From contig CP073762.1 of the NCBI GenBank assembly GCA_018399055.1, positions 1,178,001 to 1,242,000 on the forward strand: a stretch of 64,000 nt of DNA. Reading direction: 5' to 3'. Position 1 is the stretch's first letter. The number at the start of each line of letters is the position of its first letter. Below the pieces are notes generated by a model. It ran no database searches, was not told the origin of the DNA, and worked only from the letters and a program-made list of their open reading frames with translations. The stretch is from Simkaniaceae bacterium. Its GTDB lineage: Bacteria > Chlamydiota > Chlamydiia > Chlamydiales > Simkaniaceae. A program made the position numbers and the translations under genes. Positions 9,555 to 18,833 of the stretch are shown in pieces.

Positions 9555-12435
9555 AGAGCATGGGGAGAAAATTGAGGCTTCAGCGAATTTTCGCCTCTCT
9601 CTCCAAAAAAAAGGGACCATTTGGTTTCTAGAAAAAGGAGCAATGATCTTATTTGCTGTCCAAAAAAAAGAGGGGCACGAGGGTCGAAGAACTCTCCTTT
9701 CAACCGTTCAATCAGGGCGTCTTCTCTTTGACATAGAAGGGCAAAATGTTCCTTTTGAGATCTTTGCCTTCAGCGAAGAACCTATTGTTATTTGGGAAAT
9801 GGAGATGGGAGTCTTTAAAGAAAAGCTTAAAAACTCTCCTTCAAATCAAGAGGCTTTTTCTCCACTTTTAGAACATTACCTGAACCAATTTGGTCATTTC
9901 GTGTTTTCTCCAATTGAACTTCGTCCCAAGCATTGGATTCTTGAAGGAGGAATTGGTGTTGAAAAAGGGGAGACATTTACGATTAAAGTTAGTGAGGTTC
10001 CCTCAGAGAAAGAGCGAGTGGTTTGGCTCACTCCAAAAGGAGGGGAATACAAGCTTCTTGGTCCACATGAGGTAAAATTTTCGCAAAAGAATTTTCCGCT
10101 TCTTCCTCATCTCTATTTTCTATCTTTAGAGAAGGCGACGCTACAGGCAAAAAGCACTCCTGAAGTTATCAACTCCGAGACCTGGCTGGAGGGGCTTACC
10201 CATTTTCATTACTTTATTGGAAACTATCTTGTATATAAAAGGGGCTTTTTGGATCAAGAAGAGCTCAAGCGTTTTGAGGAAAAGGAAAAACTTCAAAAAG
10301 AGACCCTTCATGAAACGCTGACCGAGATGATAGGGGTTCTCAAGACCAATGAAAATGAAGAAACTGTCACCAGTACGAATCCACTCATTCAAGCGACAGA
10401 ACTTGTCTTTAAAAAACAGGGAATTAAATTTACCTCTCCTGAAAGAAACTTAAGTGGAGAACTCAAAAATAAGGTGGAGAAAGTTGCAGAAGGCTCCGGT
10501 GCTCGTATGCGAGGAGTCCAATTAGGAGCTCTTTGGTGGAAATTTGATTCTGGCCCCCTTCTTGCTTTTTATGGCAAAGAGCGCCATCCCATTGCCCTCT
10601 ATTTAAATCGATGGGGGAAATATGAGATGATTGACCCAATAAGAGGAAAGAAGCGGAAGATTACAGGGCGAGTCGCTCGAAACATTGCTTTGGATGCCTA
10701 CAGTTTTTACAAGGCGATTCCGGATGAGATTCATAATGGAAAAGAAGCCCTTTTCTATTACTTTAAGGAAAACAAAATGGAGTTTATTAAGCTCCTGGGG
10801 TATGGTCTAATTGCAGCCGTTTTCTCTCTTTTCCCCCCGATTGGAATCTCTTTTATTTTTAACAGTGCCATTCCCAATGCCAATGCCGACTTGCTCGTGC
10901 AAATCACTTTAGGGCTGATTGCAGCGGCAGCAAGTGCGGCTCTTTTTATCTATTTCCGCTCTCTTATTTTGGGACGCATCGACGGAAAGCTAAGCTCCAG
11001 CTTGCAACCTGCCATTTGGGATCGACTCTTGAAGCTCCCCGCGAATTTTTTTAGACGCTTTACAGCAGGTGACCTTTTGCAGCGGGCCATGACATTGGAG
11101 CAGATGAGGCCTCTTTTAAGTAGCAACATTTCTCAAGCCATTTTGACTGGGGTCTTTGCCATTCTCTACTTAGTCACCATGGTCATCTATTCTCCAACAC
11201 TTACCGTAATAGGAGTTGTTCTCCTTATCTTTGCGATTTCTCTTACTGTGCTTCTAGCTCGCTTAAAAATTAGAGTGCAGAGGAAAGTATACGAGTTGCA
11301 AGGAAAAATCAATGGTGCTTTAGTACAAATCTTATCAGGTGTTGCAAAGCTCCGCGTTGCGGGAGCTGAAAATAATGCTTTTTCCTACTGGGCGAAGCAA
11401 TTTTCAAAATCGAAATCTCTTGAGATGTCAGCTCAAAACATTCAGAACGTTATTACAACCTGCATGGCAGCTTTCCCCCATTTATCGATCATTCTGATTT
11501 TTGGAGCTGTGATGCGAATGGAAGAAAGGGCCTCTCTTTCAATCGGAGACTTTCTAGCCTTTAATACAGCCTATATGACCCTTTCGATGGCTGTGTTTTC
11601 GATGAGCAGTATTGTCATGGAAGCGGCCGCGATTGTTCCTCTTTGGAGGCGGTCCCATGTAATCATCGAAGAGCCTCAAGAACTCCTCATGAAAAAATCC
11701 AATCCAGGAAAGCTCACAGGAGATATCCGCCTTGACCATGTAACATTTAGCTATGAAGAAGAAGGTGGATCGATTCTAAAAGACGTTTCTATTCGACTTG
11801 CACCAAGAGAAATGATTGGAATTGTGGGTCCTTCTGGGAGTGGAAAATCTACGCTGATTCGGATGATTCTTGGTTTCGAAACACCCCGATCTGGAGCCGT
11901 CTATTTCAATGGGAAAGACCTCTCTCATCTCAACCTAAGTGAAGTGAGAAAACAGATGGGTGTTGTTCTCCAAGGGGGTGGTATTATTGCTGGAACCCTC
12001 TATCAAAATATTGTTGCGGGGGGACAATACACAGAAGAAGAAATTGACCGAGCAATCACGCTAGCTAGTTTTAAAAAGGACCTCCAAAACTTCCCTATGG
12101 GACTCCATACCGTTGTGCCCATGAATGGGGAAACTCTTTCTGGAGGACAAAAACAGCGTCTTCTTATTACCAGGGCCCTCCTTCCGAGTCCCAAGATTCT
12201 CCTACTTGATGAAGCAACGAGTGCTCTTGATAACAACTCTCAAGAAGAGATCACCCAAAATATCGATCAGCTTGACATCTCGCGCATCGTCATCGCCCAT
12301 CGCCTTAGCACCATCAAGAATGCAGATCGGATTTACGTGCTTGAAAAAGGAGAGGTAACACAAACGGGTTCTTTTAAGAGCTTAAGCGATGAACCGGGGC
12401 TTTTTGCCGAGATGCTTAAACGTCAGAAACTCTAG
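9538..12435 (+). CDS. NHLM-type second ABC exporter subunit
   Basis: Partner of the peptidase exporter in NHLM systems. The protein has about 965 residues: an N-terminal region of about 400 residues with a cyclic-nucleotide-binding-like start and a large domain of unknown role, then six membrane helices (about 420-690) and an ATPase domain with GPSGSGKST, LSGGQKQR, ILLLDEATSALD and IAHRLST. No C39 Cys is present, as expected for this subunit. I chose the ATG at 9538 because GGGGG lies just before it and the family starts near there; this overlaps the upstream gene by 17 bases, suggesting coupled translation. Its 3' end overlaps the convergent small gene by four bases. Confidence 0.9.
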   Translation: MEALFKEHGEKIEASANFRLSLQKKGTIWFLEKGAMILFAVQKKEGHEGRRTLLSTVQSGRLLFDIEGQNVPFEIFAFSEEPIVIWEMEMGVFKEKLKNSPSNQEAFSPLLEHYLNQFGHFVFSPIELRPKHWILEGGIGVEKGETFTIKVSEVPSEKERVVWLTPKGGEYKLLGPHEVKFSQKNFPLLPHLYFLSLEKATLQAKSTPEVINSETWLEGLTHFHYFIGNYLVYKRGFLDQEELKRFEEKEKLQKETLHETLTEMIGVLKTNENEETVTSTNPLIQATELVFKKQGIKFTSPERNLSGELKNKVEKVAEGSGARMRGVQLGALWWKFDSGPLLAFYGKERHPIALYLNRWGKYEMIDPIRGKKRKITGRVARNIALDAYSFYKAIPDEIHNGKEALFYYFKENKMEFIKLLGYGLIAAVFSLFPPIGISFIFNSAIPNANADLLVQITLGLIAAAASAALFIYFRSLILGRIDGKLSSSLQPAIWDRLLKLPANFFRRFTAGDLLQRAMTLEQMRPLLSSNISQAILTGVFAILYLVTMVIYSPTLTVIGVVLLIFAISLTVLLARLKIRVQRKVYELQGKINGALVQILSGVAKLRVAGAENNAFSYWAKQFSKSKSLEMSAQNIQNVITTCMAAFPHLSIILIFGAVMRMEERASLSIGDFLAFNTAYMTLSMAVFSMSSIVMEAAAIVPLWRRSHVIIEEPQELLMKKSNPGKLTGDIRLDHVTFSYEEEGGSILKDVSIRLAPREMIGIVGPSGSGKSTLIRMILGFETPRSGAVYFNGKDLSHLNLSEVRKQMGVVLQGGGIIAGTLYQNIVAGGQYTEEEIDRAITLASFKKDLQNFPMGLHTVVPMNGETLSGGQKQRLLITRALLPSPKILLLDEATSALDNNSQEEITQNIDQLDISRIVIAHRLSTIKNADRIYVLEKGEVTQTGSFKSLSDEPGLFAEMLKRQKL

Positions 12436-12704
12436 TCAATTCCTCTGAGAGCAACGAGAGCTTGTTGGACTGCAAGAGTTTCAAAATCAGAAGGATTCTT
12501 AATTACTTTTTGCAAGGTTTCTAGAGACTGTTTAAGGTGGGGTGTTAGGGATACTTTTTCTCTAATTTTTTCCAAAAGAAAATGACATGTTTCCTGTTCA
12601 TAGGATAGGGACGTACTGAAGAGCATCTGGGCAAGGGAATCGATATTTTCGCTGATGGAGGGAGAAAAATGTGGAGGTTGATTTGAATCGTTTGGGATCA
12701 GCAT
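12432..12704 (-). CDS. Small hypothetical protein coupled to the FAD monooxygenase
   Basis: A 90-residue, mostly helical protein with no recognised family; it has no membrane segment and a single Cys. Its ATG overlaps the last seven bases of the monooxygenase gene, so its translation is probably coupled to it, and the two should work together or be expressed in a fixed ratio. The stop touches the end of the convergent exporter gene. It could be a small partner or carrier for a tailoring enzyme, but nothing in its sequence shows this. Confidence 0.6.
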   Translation of the reverse strand: MLIPNDSNQPPHFSPSISENIDSLAQMLFSTSLSYEQETCHFLLEKIREKVSLTPHLKQSLETLQKVIKNPSDFETLAVQQALVALRGID

Positions 12705-14299
12705 GTCGTAAATACCTTTTTCATATAGGTTTCAAACCCCTTTTGATTAAGAGGCTCCTGGATTATTCCGACGTATCCATCAGGGCGGACAAGAAGGGCT
12801 GTAGCTTTTGAAATGCCATAGTGGGTGTGAGAGGAAGGCTCTAGGTCAAGAAGACATTGGTCTTTTTCTGGACAATGGGTCAAATTACTTTCATTGCGGT
12901 AAATAAAATAGGGGCGGATCTGCGGGTGTTTAATGGAATAGAACCCACCAAGAGCTTTCAACTCCTCTTCTGTAGGCTTTTTTCCACTAAAAAGAAGGAG
13001 AGTATGGTGCGTTCCTTGAAACAATTCAAAGAGACGAATTTCTTTTTCCCCTTGCTTTACAAGATGATCTGGGGCTCTCCCTCCAATCTTAACTTCAGTA
13101 GGAGGGTAGTCCTTTGTCTCGTTAACAATGATCTCATTTTTCCCATAGCTCAGGTAAATTTGAGAAAAGCGTTTAGGAAGTTGTTTTGTTAACCCTTCAA
13201 AGTTTCCAGCAACACTCATAAACGTATCGCGCATAAAAGAAAGAGCAGAGTTCTTGACTGTCATCATTTTTGTGATTTTATCGGTAATTGCCAGCACCTC
13301 TTTAGCAATAGGATGACGCTCCTCATGGTAGGTTTTAAGGATTTTTTCATGACTTTCCCCCTTCATCACGAGGGCAAGTTTCCAAGCCAGATTATAGGCA
13401 TCTTGAATTCCAGTATTCATCCCTTGCCCACCAGCGGGGCTATGGAGATGGGCTGCATCTCCAGCTAAGAAGACTCTTCCCGTTTTATAAGAGGTTACCT
13501 GCCTGTGGTGGATCACAAAGCCGCCAATATCTGCAGGCTCTACACATTTAATCTCTGGAGAGATCCTCTCTCGCAACCTTTGAAGAGCCAGATCAAAGGT
13601 CGGAGGAGATTCATCTCCTTCTTGTCTTTCGATCGTAATGCGTGAGCGCTCATGGGGAAGAGGGAAAATGGCAATCAACCCTTTTTCATGAGGAAAAAGA
13701 TTCATTTCCTGCGAATCATAATTCCAATCGAGTTTGGCATCCAGAATAAGCCAGTGTATCGGATATTCAGAACCAGGAAAGGGGGTTTTAGTGAGCTTTC
13801 TGCAAGCGCTGCGCGCGCCGTCACATCCAATGACATAAGCAAATTCATCAGGGACCAGGCCACTCTCTCCCCGCTTAAGCATCACATCGACATGAGAATC
13901 ATGCATTTCTATGTTGTTGAGCTCCGTTTCTCTTTGAATCTTGCCTCCAAGGCGCTCAAGCTCATGGAGCAAAATCGTTTCCGTTTGACTTTGAGGGAGG
14001 TCAATAATGAAGCAGTAAGGAGTATCGAACCCTTCATAGACCGCGTGAATCAGCCGGCTACTTCCGGAGTAGAGATTCATTCCAGTGACCTTCACCCCTT
14101 GTTTTAAAAACTCAGGAAGGATTCCCATATCCTCAAAAACCTCGAGCGTTCGAGGCTGAATCCCTGCCGCGCGAGAATCTTTTGCTTGAATCGCGCTTTT
14201 ATCAACGATGCGGAACTTCACCCCAAGACGGGCGAGTTGAATTCCCATTGTAAGTCCGACAGGTCCTGCTCCGACCACTAACACTTCATCTCTAGCCAT
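12698..14299 (-). CDS. FAD-dependent aromatic-type monooxygenase
   Basis: A 533-residue flavoprotein of the UbiH/PheA (phenol or pentachlorophenol hydroxylase) family, which hydroxylates aromatic or polyketide-like substrates with NAD(P)H and O2. Seen: the Rossmann FAD motif VLVVGAGPVGLT at residues 5-16, the DG motif GCDGARSACRK near 165, and GDAAHLHSPAGGQGMNTG near 285, which binds FAD. A C-terminal thioredoxin-like extension (LLLFSGKKPTEEE, LLVRPDGYVG) is typical of the phenol hydroxylase branch. GGAAG before the ATG supports the start. It is convergent with the NHLM export operon and ends beside it, so it may tailor the exported product, though it could equally be an independent catabolic or quinone enzyme. 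Confidence 0.87.
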   Translation of the reverse strand: MARDEVLVVGAGPVGLTMGIQLARLGVKFRIVDKSAIQAKDSRAAGIQPRTLEVFEDMGILPEFLKQGVKVTGMNLYSGSSRLIHAVYEGFDTPYCFIIDLPQSQTETILLHELERLGGKIQRETELNNIEMHDSHVDVMLKRGESGLVPDEFAYVIGCDGARSACRKLTKTPFPGSEYPIHWLILDAKLDWNYDSQEMNLFPHEKGLIAIFPLPHERSRITIERQEGDESPPTFDLALQRLRERISPEIKCVEPADIGGFVIHHRQVTSYKTGRVFLAGDAAHLHSPAGGQGMNTGIQDAYNLAWKLALVMKGESHEKILKTYHEERHPIAKEVLAITDKITKMMTVKNSALSFMRDTFMSVAGNFEGLTKQLPKRFSQIYLSYGKNEIIVNETKDYPPTEVKIGGRAPDHLVKQGEKEIRLFELFQGTHHTLLLFSGKKPTEEELKALGGFYSIKHPQIRPYFIYRNESNLTHCPEKDQCLLDLEPSSHTHYGISKATALLVRPDGYVGIIQEPLNQKGFETYMKKVFTTC

Positions 14300-14383
14300 A
14301 TCTTCCTTCTTAAAACATTAAAGAAAAAAATGCGAGCCCCTATCCTGTAGAAATTAATGTTTAATTTTATGAAAGGAGATCTT

Positions 14384-15442
14384 ATGAGGTTTAAAACTTT
14401 ACTATTTGTTCTACTCGCTTCAACTTCTATCGTCTTAGCCCATGAAGATGAGAAGCCCCTATGCTCTGATTACGGCATATCTCGGATAGGTTCGACGTAT
14501 CCCGATAGCTTCGGGGTCATTGCCTATGGAGAATTTCTTTATTGGAAAGCTCAAATGGATGGTCTTGACTTAGCTCTACAGTTGACGCCATTTGTCAATA
14601 ATACAAACGATGCGAGTGTTGTGGGTCTCGATTTTAATTGGGATCCTGCATTTCGCGTGGGACTTGGCTATTATTTCAAGGGGCGCGATTGGGATTTATC
14701 CCTTGAGTGGACCCGTTTCCGCACCGAAGCCAGTCATTCAAAAGCTGCAAACGGCAATACACTTTTTCCTTTTTGGGGGCGCGTGGGGACAAGTGATACA
14801 AGAGTTCTCGATAGGGTTTCTGGCCATTGGGACCTGCATTATGACACCCTTGATTTGCTCTTCCATCCAGGATATTTTCGCTACCAGCATTTTGCTGTCC
14901 AGCCTGAATTTGGCGTCCGCAGAGCATGGATTGATTGGGACTATACAATCAATCAGAGCTTCTTTGATCCTCAAGACAGCTTGACGCTGACCCAGCATCT
15001 TCCCTATGAAAACCACTACCACGGTGTTGGTTTCTTAGCAGGTGCTAATACGAAATGGTTTCTTGGTTGGGGATTCCAAGTGTATGCCAATGCTCTCGCT
15101 TCTGTCATCTATGGAGAGTTTGAGCTTGACCAACCTTCTACCGTTACCTTGCAGGGATTATCAACAACTTTCAAGACTGCATCTAGCCAAGACTACTGGC
15201 GTGTTCGCTCAAACATGCACCTTGCGATGGGCCTTGCCTGGGAAAAACTTTTTGCTAACAATGCAGTGCGTCTCAATATTTACCTCGGCTATGAGTTTCT
15301 CATATGGTTTAACCAAAATCAACTCTACAGAGCTCGGACGGAGGTCTTTGGTCCGAATGATACTCTTGAGTTTACTCCTTATATCGAGCGGGACGATCTT
15401 GGCCTAAATGGCTTGAGTGCCGGAATGCGTCTAGAATTCTAA
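14384..15442 (+). CDS. MOMP-like outer-membrane beta-barrel protein
   Basis: A 352-residue outer-membrane protein of the Legionella/Simkania major-outer-membrane-protein-like type. Signal peptide: MRFKTLLFVLLASTSIVLA. The mature protein has alternating aromatic-rich strands (GVIAYGEFLYWKAQMDGL, FRVGLGYYFKGRDWDLSLEW, FRYQHFAVQPEFGVRRAWI) and ends in MRLEF; a terminal Phe is the usual signal for barrel insertion by BamA. It probably acts as a porin. AGGAG lies nine bases before the chosen ATG; an upstream in-frame ATG at 14357 would spoil the signal peptide. The gene stands alone, with a terminator directly after it. Confidence 0.85.
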   Translation: MRFKTLLFVLLASTSIVLAHEDEKPLCSDYGISRIGSTYPDSFGVIAYGEFLYWKAQMDGLDLALQLTPFVNNTNDASVVGLDFNWDPAFRVGLGYYFKGRDWDLSLEWTRFRTEASHSKAANGNTLFPFWGRVGTSDTRVLDRVSGHWDLHYDTLDLLFHPGYFRYQHFAVQPEFGVRRAWIDWDYTINQSFFDPQDSLTLTQHLPYENHYHGVGFLAGANTKWFLGWGFQVYANALASVIYGEFELDQPSTVTLQGLSTTFKTASSQDYWRVRSNMHLAMGLAWEKLFANNAVRLNIYLGYEFLIWFNQNQLYRARTEVFGPNDTLEFTPYIERDDLGLNGLSAGMRLEF

Positions 15443-15444
15443 AA

Positions 15445-15472
15445 GAGGGGGGTAAAGCCCCCTTTTCTTTCT
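15445..15472 (+). terminator. Intrinsic terminator of the MOMP-like gene
   Basis: GGGGG, a short loop containing TAAA, and CCCCC are followed by TTTTCTTTCTT, immediately after the stop codon. Confidence 0.8.
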
Positions 15473-15517
15473 TGACGAAAACCTCTCAAAAAGATTAAAT
15501 TGGATCTTTTATCACCT

Positions 15518-15599
<82 letters not shown>

Positions 15600-15693
15600 A
15601 CTCTCAAAAACAAATCCAATTAAAAACAATCAAATGAGTTCCGCTATCGGTAATTGTTTGTTTTGGTCAATAAGTAAAAAAAAGCGAAGATAC

Positions 15694-15720
15694 AAAAAGG
15701 GGACCTTGGAAGAGGCCCCC
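15694..15720 (-). terminator. Intrinsic terminator of the following minus-strand gene
   Basis: On the minus strand GGGGGCCT, a short loop, and AGGTCCCC are followed by TTTTT. It lies 15 bases beyond the stop of the hypothetical gene at 15735-17054. Confidence 0.7.
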
Positions 15721-15734
15721 AGTAATAGTAGGAG

Positions 15735-17054
15735 TTATGCGATTCCCTGAGCACGCATTTGAGCGATAATTTGTTCTTCGCTCATAATCATGCGGCCTTG
15801 ACCTTGGATTCGTGCAGCTCTTTGCATCCACGGGTTTTGCAAGGCTTTATCCATTCGGTCTTGTTGAGTTAGACTAGGGTCCTGCATAATAAGTTGATTT
15901 TTTATTATAAAAGTAATGAGAGAGGCTGTGTGGCCAACACTTTTAGCTAAACCGATATCTAGAGGAGTTAGTACGGCAAAAATGTAGGTTTTGCGGTATT
16001 TCCCAAAAGAGCTTTTCTTATAAAGAGCCGTAAGAGCAATCACAGAAATAAGGTATAACCCAATCTTAGGCTTGGAGTAATTGTTACTTTTTTGTGTTTC
16101 AATATGCTCTTTGATACGTGCAATAAAATGAGGGGCTCTATGATCGTTTGGCCAATTTGTGGCTTCTAGTATGCGTAAAGCATAGGTTCCGATCCGACCA
16201 GCTTGCTCCAAACTGCTTTGGAATGCGAAAAGATTATTAAACCACCCCTGATCCAAAATCATCACATTGCTTGGCTCTGTGTCGACAAGAAAAATTTTGC
16301 GATTTCCCGCCTCCGTTAAATCATCTGCTCTTCCTAAACGAACATTTGAAAAAGTAGCGTCTGCAAGGCCTGCTTTTGTAACAAGAGAGACAAGCTTATC
16401 AGCAAGAGCTTCTTGCTCTTGTTTTGACATGCTGTTAATCGCATTAACAGTCTCTTTCCAACTTAAGCAGTTCACTTTTTCAGCAACGATTAAGAACCTT
16501 TGATCAATGGGCAAAGACTCATCTTTTAGTCGTCCTGGCTGGATTTCACACAGTTCTTTTCTTGGGAGAGTGACTCCATCAAATTCATCTGGATTTTCGG
16601 CGCAGATCTGGCGAATACGATCTACCATCGCGATCCGCAAAAGAGAGCAATAGGGATCAAGCTCCAAAAAGTCCCCAGAAAGCGGGATGGGTGCGCCTCC
16701 GGCAACCTGGTCGTCTGGTTTCCGTTTTCCAGCATGTTTTACAACTCTTCCATGAAGGCCATCATGTTCTAACACGCTATAATAGGGTTTAAAACCTTCA
16801 GCTGTAGGTTTTTCACTTAAAACTTTCCACCCCTTATCGGTAAAAGCGCGTCCAATGGGTTCATATCTTTGTGGATTCAACGTTAGAGGGCTAGAGAACG
16901 CTCTTAGAGGCTCTCCATCCTTAAACTGGGCGTGTATAAAGTCTGTTACGTCTGAATCTTTAGTGTGCCATGCTTCAAGCTGATCTTGACTGAGCCTAAC
17001 AGGCGGTAAAAAGTTAACTTGATAAAATAATGATTTTGCAAATTCAATTGCCAT
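15735..17054 (-). CDS. Chlamydiae-type hypothetical protein, possibly kinase-like
   Basis: A 439-residue protein with no family I can name. The N-terminal two thirds are soluble. A Lys in HGRVVKHAGKRK, near residue 107, and an acidic motif KIFLVDTEPSNVMI, near residue 270, are placed roughly like the ATP-binding Lys and the metal-binding Asp of a diverged protein-kinase fold; this is only a weak resemblance. Two likely membrane segments follow near residues 330-350 (IGLYLISVIALTALY) and 360-395, and the C-terminus is a Gln- and Met-rich tail. It has its own terminator and stands alone between tRNA-Leu and upp. It could be an inclusion-membrane or effector protein, given the paired hydrophobic segments, but no secretion signal is clear. 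Confidence 0.7.
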   Translation of the reverse strand: MAIEFAKSLFYQVNFLPPVRLSQDQLEAWHTKDSDVTDFIHAQFKDGEPLRAFSSPLTLNPQRYEPIGRAFTDKGWKVLSEKPTAEGFKPYYSVLEHDGLHGRVVKHAGKRKPDDQVAGGAPIPLSGDFLELDPYCSLLRIAMVDRIRQICAENPDEFDGVTLPRKELCEIQPGRLKDESLPIDQRFLIVAEKVNCLSWKETVNAINSMSKQEQEALADKLVSLVTKAGLADATFSNVRLGRADDLTEAGNRKIFLVDTEPSNVMILDQGWFNNLFAFQSSLEQAGRIGTYALRILEATNWPNDHRAPHFIARIKEHIETQKSNNYSKPKIGLYLISVIALTALYKKSSFGKYRKTYIFAVLTPLDIGLAKSVGHTASLITFIIKNQLIMQDPSLTQQDRMDKALQNPWMQRAARIQGQGRMIMSEEQIIAQMRAQGIA

Positions 17055-17184
17055 TTTTTCTCCAAATTTGTTCTAATTTGGGAAGAGTATCTCAATTAAC
17101 ATAAATTAACGCAAAGGTTTTTTTAATAAAACTAGTGTGTTTTTATCTAATTTTTAGGGGGTTGTCTGTCAATTAGTTGCGTTT

Positions 17185-17736
17185 CTAGATAGTGTTAAAG
17201 AAGCGATCGCCAAAGTCGCCAAGTCCGGGAACGATATATTTCTTCTCGTCGAGGTGGTCATCAAGGATGGCGAGGCGGAGATTTGCCTCGGGATAAGCTG
17301 AATGGATGGCCTCTTTTCCTTCGGGGGCGCCGATCATGCTAACGATGGTGATATGGGAGGGGGTTGCCCCAGCATTGATGAGTTTATTAAGGGTCAGGAG
17401 GGTGCTGCCACCGGTGGCGAGCATGGGATCTAGGATGATGACGTGAGTGTGGGGAGTGATCTGGGGGAGTTTCTTGTAGTAGAGGTTGGGCTGGGCTTGC
17501 TTGTCGCGATGGATGCCGATAAATCCAACGGAGGCTGCTTCAAAAGCTTCCATAAAGGAAGGAAGAAGTGCCATCCCAGCGCGGAGAATCGGGAGCAACA
17601 TCACCTCTTCCCAGTCGGCGAGTTCTTGTTTGATTTCTGCAGCGATGATGCAAGAGAGTGCGTTAGAGGTCCTCTTAAAGGTGACCGTGGAAATAGTTCG
17701 GTCACGAAGGATGGTAATCAGCTCATTTTTTTTCAT
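17185..17736 (-). CDS. upp: Uracil phosphoribosyltransferase
   Basis: Salvages uracil: uracil + PRPP gives UMP + PPi. Seen: the LPILRAGMALL segment, the PRPP loop VIILDPMLATGGST, and the uracil-binding C-terminus VPGLGDFGDRFFNT. With the ATG at 17736 it has 183 residues, about 20 fewer at the N-terminus than the usual 208, so the first helix is shortened. The longer frame to 17766 would only add residues with no family match. It overlaps the end of exbD by 14 bases and so is probably translated from the same message, an unusual pairing of pyrimidine salvage with a proton-channel system. Confidence 0.92.
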   Translation of the reverse strand: MKKNELITILRDRTISTVTFKRTSNALSCIIAAEIKQELADWEEVMLLPILRAGMALLPSFMEAFEAASVGFIGIHRDKQAQPNLYYKKLPQITPHTHVIILDPMLATGGSTLLTLNKLINAGATPSHITIVSMIGAPEGKEAIHSAYPEANLRLAILDDHLDEKKYIVPGLGDFGDRFFNTI

Positions 17737-18136
17737 AGACAGGATAGACGTGGAATCCCTCTTCATTCATGGAGTAAATAAGCTTTGCGATAGGCTGCCA
17801 CTCGGCGTGTTTGTCAATATGAAGGAGGATGTGTGTTTTTTGGTGTTTATTGAGCTCTTGTTTGATTGTTTCGATGTCATTAAGGATGAAGCTTTCTTTT
17901 GCATCAATTAACTTATACTCCCCGTTGGGAGAGATGCTAAGGTTTATAGTGTGGTCAGCGTGGTGCGCAGAGGTTTTTGCATTTCCGGTTGTTTCAACAA
18001 GGGAGAGGTGGGAGTCGAAAAGCGCTTTTCTTGAGATGGCAATGACGGCAAAGATCGCGATGACGATAAAGAGAAAGTCGACCATTGGGGCGAAACTTAT
18101 CGTGGATTTTGGTGCGAGTTCATCATCGGGGATCAT
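17723..18136 (-). CDS. exbD: ExbD/TolR biopolymer transport protein
   Basis: Periplasm-facing partner of the ExbB/TolQ proton channel; the pair turns the proton gradient into work on TonB- or Tol-type partners. One membrane helix (APMVDFLFIVIAIFAVIAI) lies near the N-terminus and carries the Asp needed for proton passage; a periplasmic domain of about 95 residues follows. I placed the start at the ATG at 18136 (MIPDDELAPKSTISF), with AGGA about ten bases upstream, giving 137 residues and a 14-base overlap with exbB; a start at 18175 is possible. Confidence 0.85.
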   Translation of the reverse strand: MIPDDELAPKSTISFAPMVDFLFIVIAIFAVIAISRKALFDSHLSLVETTGNAKTSAHHADHTINLSISPNGEYKLIDAKESFILNDIETIKQELNKHQKTHILLHIDKHAEWQPIAKLIYSMNEEGFHVYPVYEKK

Positions 18137-18749
18137 GGAAAAGGGTTCCTGCAAGTTGCATTGCTTCATTTTCAACGGCTGTCATGGAGCGGATGAGTCG
18201 AAATTTTAGGAAGGTATAGAAGAGCATTGCAAGAATGGCTACGATGAGCCCTGCAACAGTGCTTCCCACGGAGATGCCTAGCCCATCAAAAAGAGTGGAA
18301 AGGGACTCCATAGAGCGGTTGAGGTCATAGAAAGCGTAGAACATTCCAGTGACGGTTCCCAACAGGCCTAGCATTGGCGCAAGGACGGCAATGTCATTGA
18401 GAAGAGCAATTTTTTGCCAGAAAGGAGCGGACCCCCGTTTTCCAGCGGCTTTCATAGCATCAAGAATCCCTTGATTTCCTAAAGGGCGGGAGGTGATTCC
18501 TGCTGCGATCATTTTGGAGAAAAGGGAAGGATTTTCATCGCAGAGTGTCAGGGCTTTTGCATAATCTTTCGATTGGAGCATTCGATCGATGGCCTCTTGA
18601 TGGTTTCTGGGCAGAATTTTTGAAGAGCGCGCTGTCAAAAGAGTATAGAGGGCAATCATCACGGTGCACATAGAAAGAAGAGCAAGGATCGTGTAGATCC
18701 ATGGAGCCGCTGAGAAAACTTGGGTTAGATCAATATTTATAGATTCCAT
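18123..18749 (-). CDS. exbB: MotA/TolQ/ExbB proton channel protein
   Basis: Inner-membrane channel subunit, 208 residues, with the family's three membrane segments: near 15-37 (IYTILALLSMCTVMIALYTL), near 125-150, and near 160-185 (ISVGSTVAGLIVAILAMLFY). The central GLLGTVTGMFYAF motif is diagnostic for MotA/TolQ/ExbB proteins. It is the first gene of an exbB-exbD-upp run with 14-base overlaps at both junctions, so the three are probably translationally coupled. No tonB or tolA gene is visible beside it. It is divergent from trmB. Confidence 0.9.
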   Translation of the reverse strand: MESINIDLTQVFSAAPWIYTILALLSMCTVMIALYTLLTARSSKILPRNHQEAIDRMLQSKDYAKALTLCDENPSLFSKMIAAGITSRPLGNQGILDAMKAAGKRGSAPFWQKIALLNDIAVLAPMLGLLGTVTGMFYAFYDLNRSMESLSTLFDGLGISVGSTVAGLIVAILAMLFYTFLKFRLIRSMTAVENEAMQLAGTLFHDPR

Positions 18750-18833
18750 AGCAACTTAATTTTTTATCGAATGCTACCATATTCCATACTTTTTGGAAGC
18801 AATTTATTGAAGAAGATGGTAGAATCAGCCCCT

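Noticed and set aside
14592-15022. Several overlapping frames within the MOMP-like gene
   Set aside because: They are shadows of the porin gene, which has a signal peptide, ribosome site and terminator.
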